This document shows positions 19,291-29,382 of a stretch of DNA of 64,000 nucleotides, piece after piece; position 1 is the first letter of the stretch, and each line of letters starts with the position of its first letter. The position numbers were made by a program, and so were the translations under genes. The notes under the pieces are model-generated. The model worked only from the letters and a program-made list of their open reading frames with translations. It searched no databases and was not told the DNA's origin. The stretch comes from Tenebrio molitor (lineage: Eukaryota; Arthropoda; Insecta; Coleoptera; Tenebrionidae): the NCBI RefSeq assembly GCF_963966145.1, contig NC_091048.1:15996001-16060000 (forward strand). Reading direction: 5' to 3'.

Positions 19291-22185
19291 CTGCATTCGT
19301 ATCATCGGGGGAGAGATGTTTCACTTTCCCACAACCCATCTGAAACTCATACAGTCAGTTCTCTAGTTTGCTATTATCAAAATGTTAGGGGGCTGGGAAC
19401 CAAAACTCACAATTTTTATCTCTCTACGATTGCTGCTTCGCATTATAACATCATAGCTCTTACCGAAACATGGCTCCATGAGGGCATCAGCGATAGTGAA
19501 TTGTTTGATTTGTCAACCTTCACAGTCTTTAGACATGATCGCACTACTGTTCCGGAAGGGCCTAGGCGGGGTGGTGGAGTGTTGCTGGCAGTCCGGAATG
19601 AATTTAATGCTGAGAGGTGCGAAGTGGTCTGTGATGTTATGTCCAGAATCGATCTTTTGCTAGTCAAGATTAATTTTAATTATCGTGCTGTGTACGTCCT
19701 GGTGCTTTACATTCCCCCGAACTCTCATGATCTTACGTACAAGGTCTTCTGTGATCTTCTGATGTCTTTGCATTTCTTATATGACAGCAATCTATTAATT
19801 GTGGGAGATTTTAATGTTCCGGATTACGTCAACGGAGTATGTGGTCATTCCAAAGCTTCTACCTCTTGTCAACTGCTTAACAATTTGATTTGTTTTTACG
19901 ACTTGAAACAATGCAATAATGTTCGAAACTCTAACAATAGGCTCTTGGATCTGGTGTTTGTCAATCGGTGTCTAAGTTGTTCCGTGATCGACTCAGGTGA
20001 TCCGTTGGTTAGAGTCGACGATCATCATCCATCTCTTGAGGTGGGCGTCACCATAGGTGATGTGTTCAAGAGATTTCCAATCGGTCGAAGCAGTTCGTTC
20101 AATTTTAGGAAATGTAACTTTGTTGCTCTCTACGATGCTTTGAACGGTGTGGATTGGTCGTTTCTCTCTGCTTGTGCAACTGTTGAGTGTGCTGTGTCCG
20201 ATTTTTATTCAGTGTTGAATGAGGTGTTTCGCTGTCATGTGCCGTTGAGGGGTAGGTGTTCTGGAAGTTATCCGGTATGGTTCAACAAGAACTTGATTAC
20301 TCTGTTGAAAAAGAAGAATAGTGCATGGAGACGTTATAAGACAACCGGATCTGTCTACGACTTTGAAACTTTTAAATCCTTAAGGCGGTGCTTTAAGGCG
20401 GATGTTGCCGCTGTGTACAAAGAATATGTCAGACGAGTTAACAATGACATCAAAACAGATCCAAAGAAATTCTGGTCATTCCTGAATTCCAAGAATAACT
20501 CCAGCTCTATTCCTGCTTCCATGGTTTTTAACAATGCTACTATAACGGATCCTCAAATCATAGTTGTTAGCTTTGCTGATCATTTCTCAAAATCTTTTAC
20601 GAGGGATGCCGCCAGCACTCTCCCATCTGCTTCTCTTCCGTATGATAATCTTACTTTGACGAGAGTTTCAGACGATGATGTACTTAAAGCCATAAAATGC
20701 CTTAAACCTAACATGACTAGTGGACCTGATGAGATACCAAGCCTTGTGATAAGGGATTGTGCGGCGGTCTTCGCCGATCCTTTGTGTTTCCTATTCAACC
20801 TAATATTAAATACTAGTTGTTATCCTATGAGATGGAAGACTTCGGCCGTGCGCCCCATTCACAAAAAGGATGACAGATCGGAGATTACCAACTACAGGCC
20901 TATTGCCTTAATCAGTAACTTTGCAAAGGTTTTTGAATATGTCCTGTATAATTCCTCACTCCATTATGTCTCCCACAAGCTATCTCCGAATCAGCATGGC
21001 TTCACAAAGTGTCGGTCCACCGAGACGAACTTGGCGTCGATCAGTCTGTATCTATCTGATGCGTTAGATAACCATTCCCAAGTGGATGTAGTTTACACGG
21101 ATCTCTCGAAGGCCTTCGACAGGATTGATCATGGTCTTTTGTTGATCAAATTGGAGTCATTCGGTTTTTCGGATAATCTTGTGGAGCTAATAAGGTCTTA
21201 TTTAAGCGATCGATTTATGTACGTGGGAGTGAATGGGTATGCGTCTAAGCCCTTTAAGCAGGAGTCTGGCGTTCCGCAGGGTTCTGTTTTGGGTCCGCTG
21301 TTTTTTAATATCTTCATAAACGATCTGGTGGACGATCTCGACGTACCGCACCTCTTGTTTGCCGATGACATGAAGATTTACCTTACGATAGACTCGATTG
21401 ATGATGCTCTTCGACTTCAGGGCTGTATTGAGGAGATCTCTAGAAGGTGTAAGTTAAATAACCTTGTTCTCAACCATCTTAAGTGTAGCATAGTCTCATT
21501 CACAAGGAAGACCAAGCCTCTCTTATTTGACTATAAAATCAACGGCTCCATTCTTACAAGACGTGAGTCTATTAGAGATCTGGGTGTCATCTTCGATTCC
21601 AAACTATCCTTCGGCGAACACATTCGGACCATTGCGGGGACCGCCTTCAGGGCACTGGGTTTTGTTTTGCGTGCTGGCAGGGAATTCTCTGATGTCGCGA
21701 CCCTGAAGCTTCTGTACATCACCTATGTGAGATCCCGGCTCGAGTATGCTTCCCTTGTGTGGTCACCGATATATGATGTTCACTCTTCTCTTCTGGAGCG
21801 AGTGCAACGCAGATTCCTGAAGAATGTAGTCTTCATGTTGAATGGTGCATATCCGCCTCGTGGGTGTCCACAAGGTCTTCTGCTCGGTGAGGTTGGTCTG
21901 CAGTCTCTGCTTGATAGACGCATGGAGCATTCGGTGATCTTTTTGTTCAAATTGTTCAGAGGGCTGCAGGAATGTCCTCATGTTCTGGAGAGGATCAGCT
22001 TGAGGGTTAGCCGGTCGGGATCTAGGGTAAGGAGTGTTTTCTACATCGGTCAGCGCCACACTGACATCGGGCTCAAGTCACCCGTCACTCGAATGCTGCG
22101 AAATTACCAGAGTGTCGAGGCCCACATCGATATTTTTTGTTGCAGCATTTCGCAAATCAAAAAATTCTTCTCCATCTCCTCGTGA
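19285..22185 (+). CDS. LINE ORF2: APE-type endonuclease and reverse transcriptase
   Basis: The open frame encodes 966 residues after the ORF1 stop. It nicks the target and copies the element RNA there (target-primed reverse transcription). Counting from 19285, the endonuclease shows QNVRGLG (Asn33), TETW (Glu61), GDFN (Asp175, Asn177) and DDHHP (His247/248), the expected metal-binding and catalytic set. The reverse transcriptase follows with RPIHKKDDRSEITNYRPIA, the catalytic Asp in YTDLSKAFDRIDH (about 606-612), SGVPQGSVLGP (about 661-671) and FADD (692-695). The thumb and a Cys/His-poor tail complete it, with no RNase H. No stop or frameshift occurs. It has no in-frame ATG before 19639 (inside the endonuclease), so either readthrough from ORF1 or non-canonical initiation is required. 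Confidence 0.93.
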   Translation, partial: QPLHSYHRGRDVSLSHNPSETHTVSSLVCYYQNVRGLGTKTHNFYLSTIAASHYNIIALTETWLHEGISDSELFDLSTFTVFRHDRTTVPEGPRRGGGVLLAVRNEFNAERCEVVCDVMSRIDLLLVKINFNYRAVYVLVLYIPPNSHDLTYKVFCDLLMSLHFLYDSNLLIVGDFNVPDYVNGVCGHSKASTSCQLLNNLICFYDLKQCNNVRNSNNRLLDLVFVNRCLSCSVIDSGDPLVRVDDHHPSLEVGVTIGDVFKRFPIGRSSSFNFRKCNFVALYDALNGVDWSFLSACATVECAVSDFYSVLNEVFRCHVPLRGRCSGSYPVWFNKNLITLLKKKNSAWRRYKTTGSVYDFETFKSLRRCFKADVAAVYKEYVRRVNNDIKTDPKKFWSFLNSKNNSSSIPASMVFNNATITDPQIIVVSFADHFSKSFTRDAASTLPSASLPYDNLTLTRVSDDDVLKAIKCLKPNMTSGPDEIPSLVIRDCAAVFADPLCFLFNLILNTSCYPMRWKTSAVRPIHKKDDRSEITNYRPIALISNFAKVFEYVLYNSSLHYVSHKLSPNQHGFTKCRSTETNLASISLYLSDALDNHSQVDVVYTDLSKAFDRIDHGLLLIKLESFGFSDNLVELIRSYLSDRFMYVGVNGYASKPFKQESGVPQGSVLGPLFFNIFINDLVDDLDVPHLLFADDMKIYLTIDSIDDALRLQGCIEEISRRCKLNNLVLNHLKCSIVSFTRKTKPLLFDYKINGSILTRRESIRDLGVIFDSKLSFGEHIRTIAGTAFRALGFVLRAGREFSDVATLKLLYITYVRSRLEYASLVWSPIYDVHSSLLERVQRRFLKNVVFMLNGAYPPRGCPQGLLLGEVGLQSLLDRRMEHSVIFLFKLFRGLQECPHVLERISLRVSRSGSRVRSVFYIGQRHTDIGLKSPVTRMLRNYQSVEAHIDIFCCSISQIKKFFSISS

Positions 22186-22340
22186 ATTAGGGCGATCCTA
22201 CTCAGATGAGTGCTCGGTAGTTGTAGCCTGGGTGTTGGGATGCTCTCTGTGTAATGGTTGTTGTGTTGTGATTGTGTTTTGTGTATCATTTTCTTTTTGG
22301 CAGGGCTTCTAATTGGGCGTCAAGCCTGTTAGCCGTCAAC

Positions 22341-22394
<54 letters not shown>
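22341..22394 (+). repeat. (AAT)18 tail of the LINE
   Basis: Eighteen uninterrupted AAT units follow the 3' UTR (which ends GCCGTCAAC). Simple repeats of this type terminate many I-, Jockey- and CR1-type LINEs and mark the priming end of reverse transcription. The perfect repetition fits a young copy. Confidence 0.85.
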
Positions 22395-23507
22395 TATAGT
22401 AATTAAGTTATAGACGCGTCTGTGTGGGTGTTGATCACTGACTGTATTTTTTGGGAGTGAATTCCTGTGGGAACCGTGAGTATTTCGTAAAATAATAAAT
22501 CGAAGAGGAGTCCGACCCCCGTCAATAATTTCCACGTAATTATAATATACCATTTGTGCGGTTTCCTCGTCTGGGATGTAATATAAGGGAGATCCTATAT
22601 GACTTCGGCGCCAACATACGGATACAGTGCCCCCCTCACGACAGGTATTGTTGTCCGTTAGACGGGGTAAAGACCGTGGGATATTCCGACAGAGTGTTCC
22701 CCATACTTTCGCACCCAATTCCCATCATCTACATAATACAAAATTAACCGACAGGAAGAACAATGGATAAGCTTTTTGAGTAAACACGTTTTCATGGAAA
22801 TGGACAGTTTCCGGTAGAAAAACCAAAATTTGCCATAAGTAATGTCGCAATAATTGTTCAAGTTCAACGCACTGTGGTGATGATTGCATTATTACTTGTT
22901 TTACTGGTGTTAGATACGTTGATTTCAGAAATCGCCACAATTAGTTCTTGATTTGGAATTCAATTGTGTAATTAGCAACGAAATTATATGTTTTAATTAA
23001 CTGATTTGTTTGGGGCGATTAGAGTGAGTCGTGTTAAAGGAGGATCTCTGTTCGATATTGTCGTAGGTTGCCCGAGGAAAGTTGGATATGATAGACACTT
23101 AATTATCTTTTCAGTGGCTTTTTGTTTACTCGATCAATCAATTTCCAGTTAGGAAAGGTTCAAATTAATGAAAGTTACAACCCACAAGTTGCTAAATGCG
23201 AATTCCTTGAGCTTCACCGACCAACTAGGAAAGTTGACCAATGTTAATAATTAATTTTTTACACTTTTCAAATCGATTTTAAGTGGGATTAATCCGCAAA
23301 TATTGCAGCTTTTGTAGACAAGTACAAGTACACTGACTCGACACTGTTTAATTTTGATTTTTTGGTAGTTTTAGCTGTTTTGTGGTCTTCTTGTCGAACT
23401 TGATGGTACTACCTCATAAATATCTTGCGTTTGTGTCAATAAAACTTAGTTGAAACTGTACTACAATTCTAAGGTTTGGTTAGATTATGTAGAACTGTAT
23501 TTACATA
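22395..23507. other. Intergenic DNA with a GC-rich unexplained block at 22430-22740
   Basis: Between the LINE tail and the MITE at 23508 lies a 300-bp block with clearly higher GC than its surroundings. A minus-strand frame (22718 down to about 22395) is open for over 100 codons (MGAKVWGTLCRNIPRSLPRL at its start). I do not recognise a domain. It could be a solo LTR or part of a retroelement: it contains an AATAAATCG that would suit a polyadenylation signal on the plus strand. The rest, 22750-23507, shows nothing. Confidence 0.35.
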
Positions 23508-23963
23508 CAGGGTGGAACAAAAGTATCAAATATTGGCTGTAACTTTTTAATTTGACAATTTATGAAAAAATGTTTAATATAAAAGTTGATTGGTGTACTA
23601 TCCTGCATCATCTGGTCTTTCTAGTTTGTTCCTATCTTCTTTTGTTTCGCTGCTATGGCAACCAACTTTGGTTTTTTTAAATAGCACCCATACATTTTTT
23701 GTGTGATTTTCAAACAAGCGTATCTTTCTGTATTCATAAATACAGTTTTGTCATTATGGGGAAAAGGAATAAAATTTAAAAAAAAACAAAGGTGATAAAA
23801 TTAACGTACTAAGTAATAAAATGCAATATCAAGAATCTTGACAATTTTTGTTGAACGTCATGTATGATAATAAACCAAACAATTTTTATATTAAACATTT
23901 TTTCATAATTTTTCAAATTAAAAAGTTACAGCGATTATTATTTGATACTTTTGTTCCACTCGG
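23508..23963. mobile_element. MITE, 456 bp, TA-flanked, about 90-bp terminal repeats
   Basis: TA-CAGGGTGGAACAAAAGTATC at the left and GATACTTTTGTTCCACTCGG-TA at the right are mirrored. The similarity continues through GTAACTTTTTAATTTGA and ATGAAAAAATGTTTAATATA. The interior has no coding sequence. Terminal sequence and TA duplication point to a Tc1/mariner mobiliser. Confidence 0.75.
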
Positions 23964-23965
23964 TA

Positions 23966-26900
23966 TATCAAATGATCTCTTAATTAGTGAAAATCAGTTT
24001 TTATGTTGACCCACGACTGATCATTTTTAAATGAGTAATTATTATGTAAATGCAGTTCTTATTGCAAATAAATTTATTGAAAGATAAATTTTAATTTTTT
24101 TTTCTACTAGACTAACATATTTGAATATGTACTAATTTGAGTTAGGAAAAATGGAATATTTCCTAACAAGTGCGGAAATAATATTTCAACACTAAAAGTT
24201 CAATTTTGATCGTTTCGCGTTTCCTGAGATACGTAACTTGAAATCTGTCAAAGATAACCTCACAATCTACAACTAATTCATGTTTTTTTAAGACTTTCCT
24301 TAAATTAACACGAAAAACGTTGTTCAATATACGTAGGAAATCCATTTTTTCCGTACACATGCCTAATACGGGAAAAAAATACATTTCCTAACTTATTGTA
24401 CAAATAGCTATTATTACACATTTAGTAAAGTTCTTCGAAAAATAGCTTTATCTTGTCGAGGGGTCAACAAAAAATTGCGTGAGATACGACTCAAATTTTA
24501 GAAAAATTGAGATGATTAAAGACTTCTCATCTTTTAATATTGCCTCTATAAATCAGTGCAACATTGTTTCCATTTTCCTTTTTTGGTGCAAAAATGAAAT
24601 CCCTACTAGACGAATGGCTGTAATACTTAATTAACTATTAAAGTTTGACTTACGTACCCCGTTACAAAATACATCTTAGTGAACTTTTTTAATTTCATTA
24701 AAAATATAAAATAACTGAATACACATAACTTAATGTCGAGTGTACTGCGGTTACCTTTTATGAGCAACAATTTATCGTAATTGTCGTCATCGTTCTTATT
24801 ATGGTAATTGTATATCTAAATACCCCTGGAGTTATTTATCATTCGGCTGCTTCTGATAAAATAAGTGTTGGTGGAAATTATTAAAACAACTTATACATTA
24901 ATTTGTCGTAATTTTCTTTTGAATTTTCCCCTCATCTGCGTCACTAATTATTAATTAGCTCACTCTTCATTTTCAATTTATTTATTTTTTTCGTCCAGTG
25001 CTGAAACCGACCGGATATTCGCGTGGGAAGTAGTTTATTTTATAAATGGCCGTTATTAATAACATCTTTTAAATTTACTTGTTACCAGACGCCAGTACGC
25101 TTTAAAATAAATTCTTCGTATCTTGGTGAATAGAATTCCAACCGTGCTGTTTCTTAGTTGTTTTTGCATTGAAAAGTTTCCCACCATTTTTCTGCATCTA
25201 GCATTGTGTAATGCAAAGCGACCTTCGCATAATTGTGTGCGTTTTTTTTTTTGTTAACAAGTCTTGTGTGGATGTGCAGATAGATTTTTCATGTTATTGA
25301 CTCACCGTCTGCGAATGTTCTTGATTGATATCCGGTTTCTCCCCTAAATTCCTATAGTTCCATTAATCTAGTTTCAAATTCTTGGTGGTGTTTGCAGGGG
25401 AATTATATTTGAAAGTGGTTCTAATGATAGCGAAAAACGTAAACGCACATTTCAACAGGTCACACTAATTTGGTTAATGTTGTTATAATGAATGTCTGAT
25501 TACATAAAAATTTGTAAACTTCACTTTGAACATTGCATTTCATTTCACAGTCTTGCCTTACTATATTATACAAATTATGCAAGAAGCAAAGAGCAGGGTA
25601 CGTCATTTATTATGATTGCGAAAATCAAAATGCTTTAAATTATGTTGGTAATTTGTTTTGAAGTCTGTAATTGATAAAACTTAGGCGTACACGATTGAGA
25701 TTGTATTAAATTTTAGTTCACAAAAGTCAAACCAAATTGAGATTTGCTCACATTTTTTAACAAACAAAATGTGCGATAGTGAAATAGAGTGTACCCTCCC
25801 CAGAATTGCGGGAATCCGCACACAAATTAAGACTCAATCTCTTACCTGAGAAAAGCAAATTACGATACCAGAAAAATGTACAGAGATTTTCGCGATTGGT
25901 GCGACAGTAGCGCCACCACAGGTCAGTTATGGGTTTCATTACTGACCGCTTACGACTCATTACTGATTCTTTTTTTCACAATTACTGACCGGTTGATGTG
26001 TACACGAGTAATCGCTCACTTTCTAACCTTTAAGAGGTTAGAAAAGCTCTACGTTACTAACCGATTGTGAATAAAATATTTTGCCGAAATAAATGATAAT
26101 ATTACGGAGGTTGGTTTTTATTTATTTTTTATTATCATAATGTTGCTTGTTTTATTAAATGATTGATTGTGAATAAAATAGTATATAAACCTCGGTATGT
26201 AATATACTATATCTGAGCGAGCAGAAGATTTTTCGGTTTCTTAATAAAAATTTACACAACTATTAAAAAAGAACAAAGAAAGGGACATTAGCAGATGGTC
26301 GCGTTTGGTTAAAGCAAAAAAACAAGATATTCAAGTTGAATATGAAAACGACCCAAATTTAAAAAAAAGCAGCTCTAGCTCTCAAGCTTCGAGCAGGTAG
26401 ATCAGAAAAAAATTGGATATGCAATTTGGATAGACTGCAAACCTAAAGGAGGAAATTTATTAAAAGGGAAAAAACTCCAACTCAACTGCAACATAAATAA
26501 AATTAAGACATTTAATTTAACTTGATTGTGAATTTAGGACAATTACTTTCGACAAAGTTCATATTAGGAAGTTTGAACGCTCAGCTAATATGCTTATAAT
26601 AAAGAATTTCAGTGTGATCAACTTTCAACACAAGAAGAACATACACAAAAATATAACAATCGTTTAGTGCTGAATGTCAGTTCTTACTCTAAATGCCATC
26701 TTGCATACGTTTAATCGTTTAATTTTTATTGTTTTGTGAGTATTCATTTTGGTGGGCGTGATATACAGCAAAATATATCGTTTCGACCAACCTTCTGAGA
26801 TCCAAATCTAGTTTGTGATTGATCGTGATTTAAACTTTGTTATCTTTATTAGCTTCGTTGATACGAAACAAGGTAAACTCCATTCACCGATAGCTTTAAC

Positions 26901-28480
26901 TTTTTTGACAGATACGAAGACACGTGACCACAGCTAGCTACGCCATAAAATTAGGAACAGCGCTTAAATTCGTCGTATCATTTATCTTTGAAGAATTGGT
27001 AATTTCAACAATAGTTTAGAACAATTAAAAAAACTTGTACTAAAAATTGATTCAGATAAACCACCAAGTAAATAATAATGCGAATTTTTCTGCAGAGCTA
27101 CGGAACAACTTGAAACAATAATTAACATCACACGGTTCATAAACTAGGCAAAAATGAATAGGGAATTTTTCCGTTTTTTAATTTTTTATAAATACAGATT
27201 AAAATTTGTAATGAAATGTGTTAGAAATATAAATATATACACATTAAATGTAATGATTCAAGTACCTGTAACATTTTAAATTTATCTAGCGTTTAACAAT
27301 ACGTGGGAGGATTGGGGGAATTATTATGCGTTCCAAGAAAAATTGTGGAATTCCCTATTCACTTTTGCCTAGTTTATTTTCACTGCGTAGTTTTTTTTTA
27401 ATTTAAAAACCAAACTTATCCAACATCAATATCAGAGTTTATAATTGTAACATTTCTAATATTAATCAGTGCATACTTCATATCTTAAGGTACAGTAGAT
27501 GTCAATGGAGGAAGGCATCTAGTTCAACCCTAAAGCACACTGGAATAATCTACACTTCTACAGCTTGCAGGCTTGCAGCAACGTATAGATTTTTTTAAAT
27601 CTTTTTTCTTTCATAAGTGCCATCTAGGTTCACTATTTTATATTCCTAATTATTTAGTTATATTTTTAAACATAAAATATAATTATGTGGATGTCGCTAG
27701 ACAGATTTTGACACAAATTTGTTGAGAGCATATTTATTTTCTGATATTGATTACATTTTGTGGAGAATTTAAATTTCGAGCTTAGAGTCGGGGATCGGGG
27801 TTATGAATAAGTGAGCACCCCTATTTTTCATAATTGATGGTAGCACAGCCTTATGTGCGGCTAAAATCGTGCCCCAGGGTATTGTATAATGAAATAAAAC
27901 ATAAAGTAATAAACGCTCAGTATCTTAGAGCTCTAGAAATAATTAAACTACGTCCGGTTTATGAGAATTTTAATTGGAGCAAAGTACGCACCACCAGTTC
28001 TTTACATTAAAAAAATTGTTTATTTTTCCATCAACAATTTTATTGGATTTCCATCACTACGTTAGTCGTGTTTAATTCGTGTAAACTTAGAAGGATGAGC
28101 TAAACAAAAGACATTTGAATTAACAATGTTGTAAAAATAAGAAACGCTAAATTACATCCTGTGAATCTAATTGCAAATGTTTACACGAACCGGTTATTTC
28201 GATTTGGATACAGTTAAAGCCGTCCTTTCGTGTAAACTGTTCGGGTCCTGAACCGTTTCAGCTAATCTTTCATTTTATGTTTCACAGTTATGCAAAATTT
28301 TACTCACATTTTTATTCGTCCGTTGCAATTTTATTCGCGGTCGTTGCGGCAGGAGAGATAATTACCATGTTTACATCGAGTATCTAAATTTAACCGTTCA
28401 TGTTGTTAATCAAATTAATCATAACTTACATCCACCCTCTATTGGTGTTCATTAAGATGTTAATTCGACGCGGCCCACTT
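23966..28480. other. Intergenic DNA upstream of numb
   Basis: No protein-coding gene is supported. An imperfect inverted repeat based on TTTCCTAAC/GTTAGGAAA occupies about 24140-24400. At 26180-26210 is the unoccupied relative of the 6724-6816 hairpin site. A direct repeat GATTGTGAATAAAATA occurs at 26064 and 26165. Near 26280-26420 a short lysine-rich open stretch (RWSRLVKAKKQDIQVEYEND) may be another transposon relic, but I cannot assign it. Confidence 0.4.
26180..26210 (+). other. Empty-site relative of the 6716-6824 insertion
   Basis: GAATAAAATAGTATATAAAC followed by CTCGGTATGTAATATACTA matches both flanks of the 93-bp hairpin at 6724-6816. It has a single ACCTCGGT (26189-26196) and lacks the insert. 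The shared flanks show that both loci carry copies of one older repeat, of which only the first received the hairpin. Confidence 0.65.
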
Positions 28481-29310
28481 TGAATAAATTGAAAGTGGAA
28501 TGTTTTTTCGAAATTGTGGGTTCAAAGTTTGAAGTCGTCATCGGAACTGGTCAGAATTGTTGTGTCGAGTTTATACAGTGCGTTTACCTGTTGCGACGTT
28601 TTCACAATGGGTAGTAGAAGTATGTGGGGATACACTCCATCCATGATTTTAACCGTCATCGCGTTGTATAAGCAGAAGCAAGTCCCAACACTAGTCGTGT
28701 CGCGTCCGGTACCGTTTAACCGTCGTTTTCGTTTCGGAAAATTCTTTTTTTCGTCGTTTTCACATCAAACAAACACTTGAATATATCCAGTGTTCCGTTA
28801 GTTCAACATTCCTTGTTACATATCAAAAACAAAGCTCAGAAAGTTGCCGGTTCTTAACGTCGTATTAAAATCACCAGAAGTGCTTAGCGTCTGTGATCCG
28901 CTGATAAGATAACAGGTGTTTTTGTTTTTGGGCAAAGTGGTTGTTTGGTGATCTCTTGGAATAATGATCTTCGTTTTGGATTAGGCCACGTTTTCAAGGT
29001 CGTCCAGTACCTACTCGTGTGCAAGATGCTTCTCTGTCTTCGATGAAGAAAATCTTGCTTCGGATCGTTGCTGGGTTCGAATGTGATCAAGCACGTGAAC
29101 ATAGGTGCAACTGCATTCTTCAGGTTCTGTAGCTGACCAGCTTCTTCCTGTTCCACGACGATGATTTTTACCTGTGTTAACGAACTGGTCTAGCAGTTTA
29201 CCCCAAGCATCTGTTTGACGGACCGCATCTGCTCTGGCGGATGGTAATACGGGTGAAAAATTTTGTGGTGCCGTTTGAGTTTATTTTTGTGAGTGTTTAA
29301 ATTCAGCAAC
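28481..29310 (+). promoter_or_regulatory. numb: Probable numb 5' region (promoter and/or 5' UTR)
   Basis: GC and CpG content rise here compared with the AT-rich DNA to the left, as often seen at insect promoters and leader exons, and no conserved ORF is present. TTTAAATTCAG at 29294-29304, just before CAAC-ATG, fits a splice acceptor, so the leader may come from an upstream exon. Transcription start sites cannot be fixed from sequence alone. Confidence 0.35.
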
Positions 29311-29382
29311 ATGGGAAATCATCCGTCGAACCATCAACCCCTCGAAAGGAATAATGTCGGAAAATTCGGAGATCCTCACACG
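29311..29382 (+). CDS. numb: numb coding exon 1 (24 codons, MGN start)
   Basis: ATG lies in a good insect context (CAACATGG). The exon encodes MGNHPSNHQPLERNNVGKFG then DPHT and stops at the donor GTATGT (29383). Fly Numb's long isoform begins with a closely similar MGNSSS...HEPLERG...GKFGD segment. Gly2 would be the acceptor for N-myristoylation, although the following residues are not a strong consensus. Skipping this exon would leave translation to start at Met34. Confidence 0.9.

Larger units (their letters stand above)
17815..22394 (+). mobile_element. Full-length, apparently intact non-LTR retrotransposon (Jockey superfamily, CR1/Daphne-like)
   Basis: The element has a 5' leader of roughly 360 bases, ORF1, ORF2, a 155-base 3' UTR and an (AAT)18 tail. 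Base composition is visibly GC-richer than its surroundings, and codon use differs from the AT-rich flanks. Both ORFs lack frameshifts or internal stops, which suggests recent insertion. It has no LTRs, no RNase H and an APE-type endonuclease, as in the Jockey superfamily. A PHD finger in ORF1 and the simple-repeat tail favour CR1-related clades, but the clade is uncertain without a tree. The 5' boundary is set by composition only, and I could not find a convincing target duplication. Confidence 0.85.

Noticed and set aside
20580..22289. Several minus-strand frames within the LINE
   Set aside because: They overlap the intact plus-strand ORF2 and carry no motifs.
17820..22420. Possible LINE target duplication based on GACGCGT near 17845 and 22413
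   Set aside because: The similarity is short and inexact, and its position relative to the tail does not fit a clean duplication.
28884..29156. 90-residue minus-strand frame in the numb 5' region
   Set aside because: No known motifs; it lies in GC-richer leader-like DNA where chance frames are longer.
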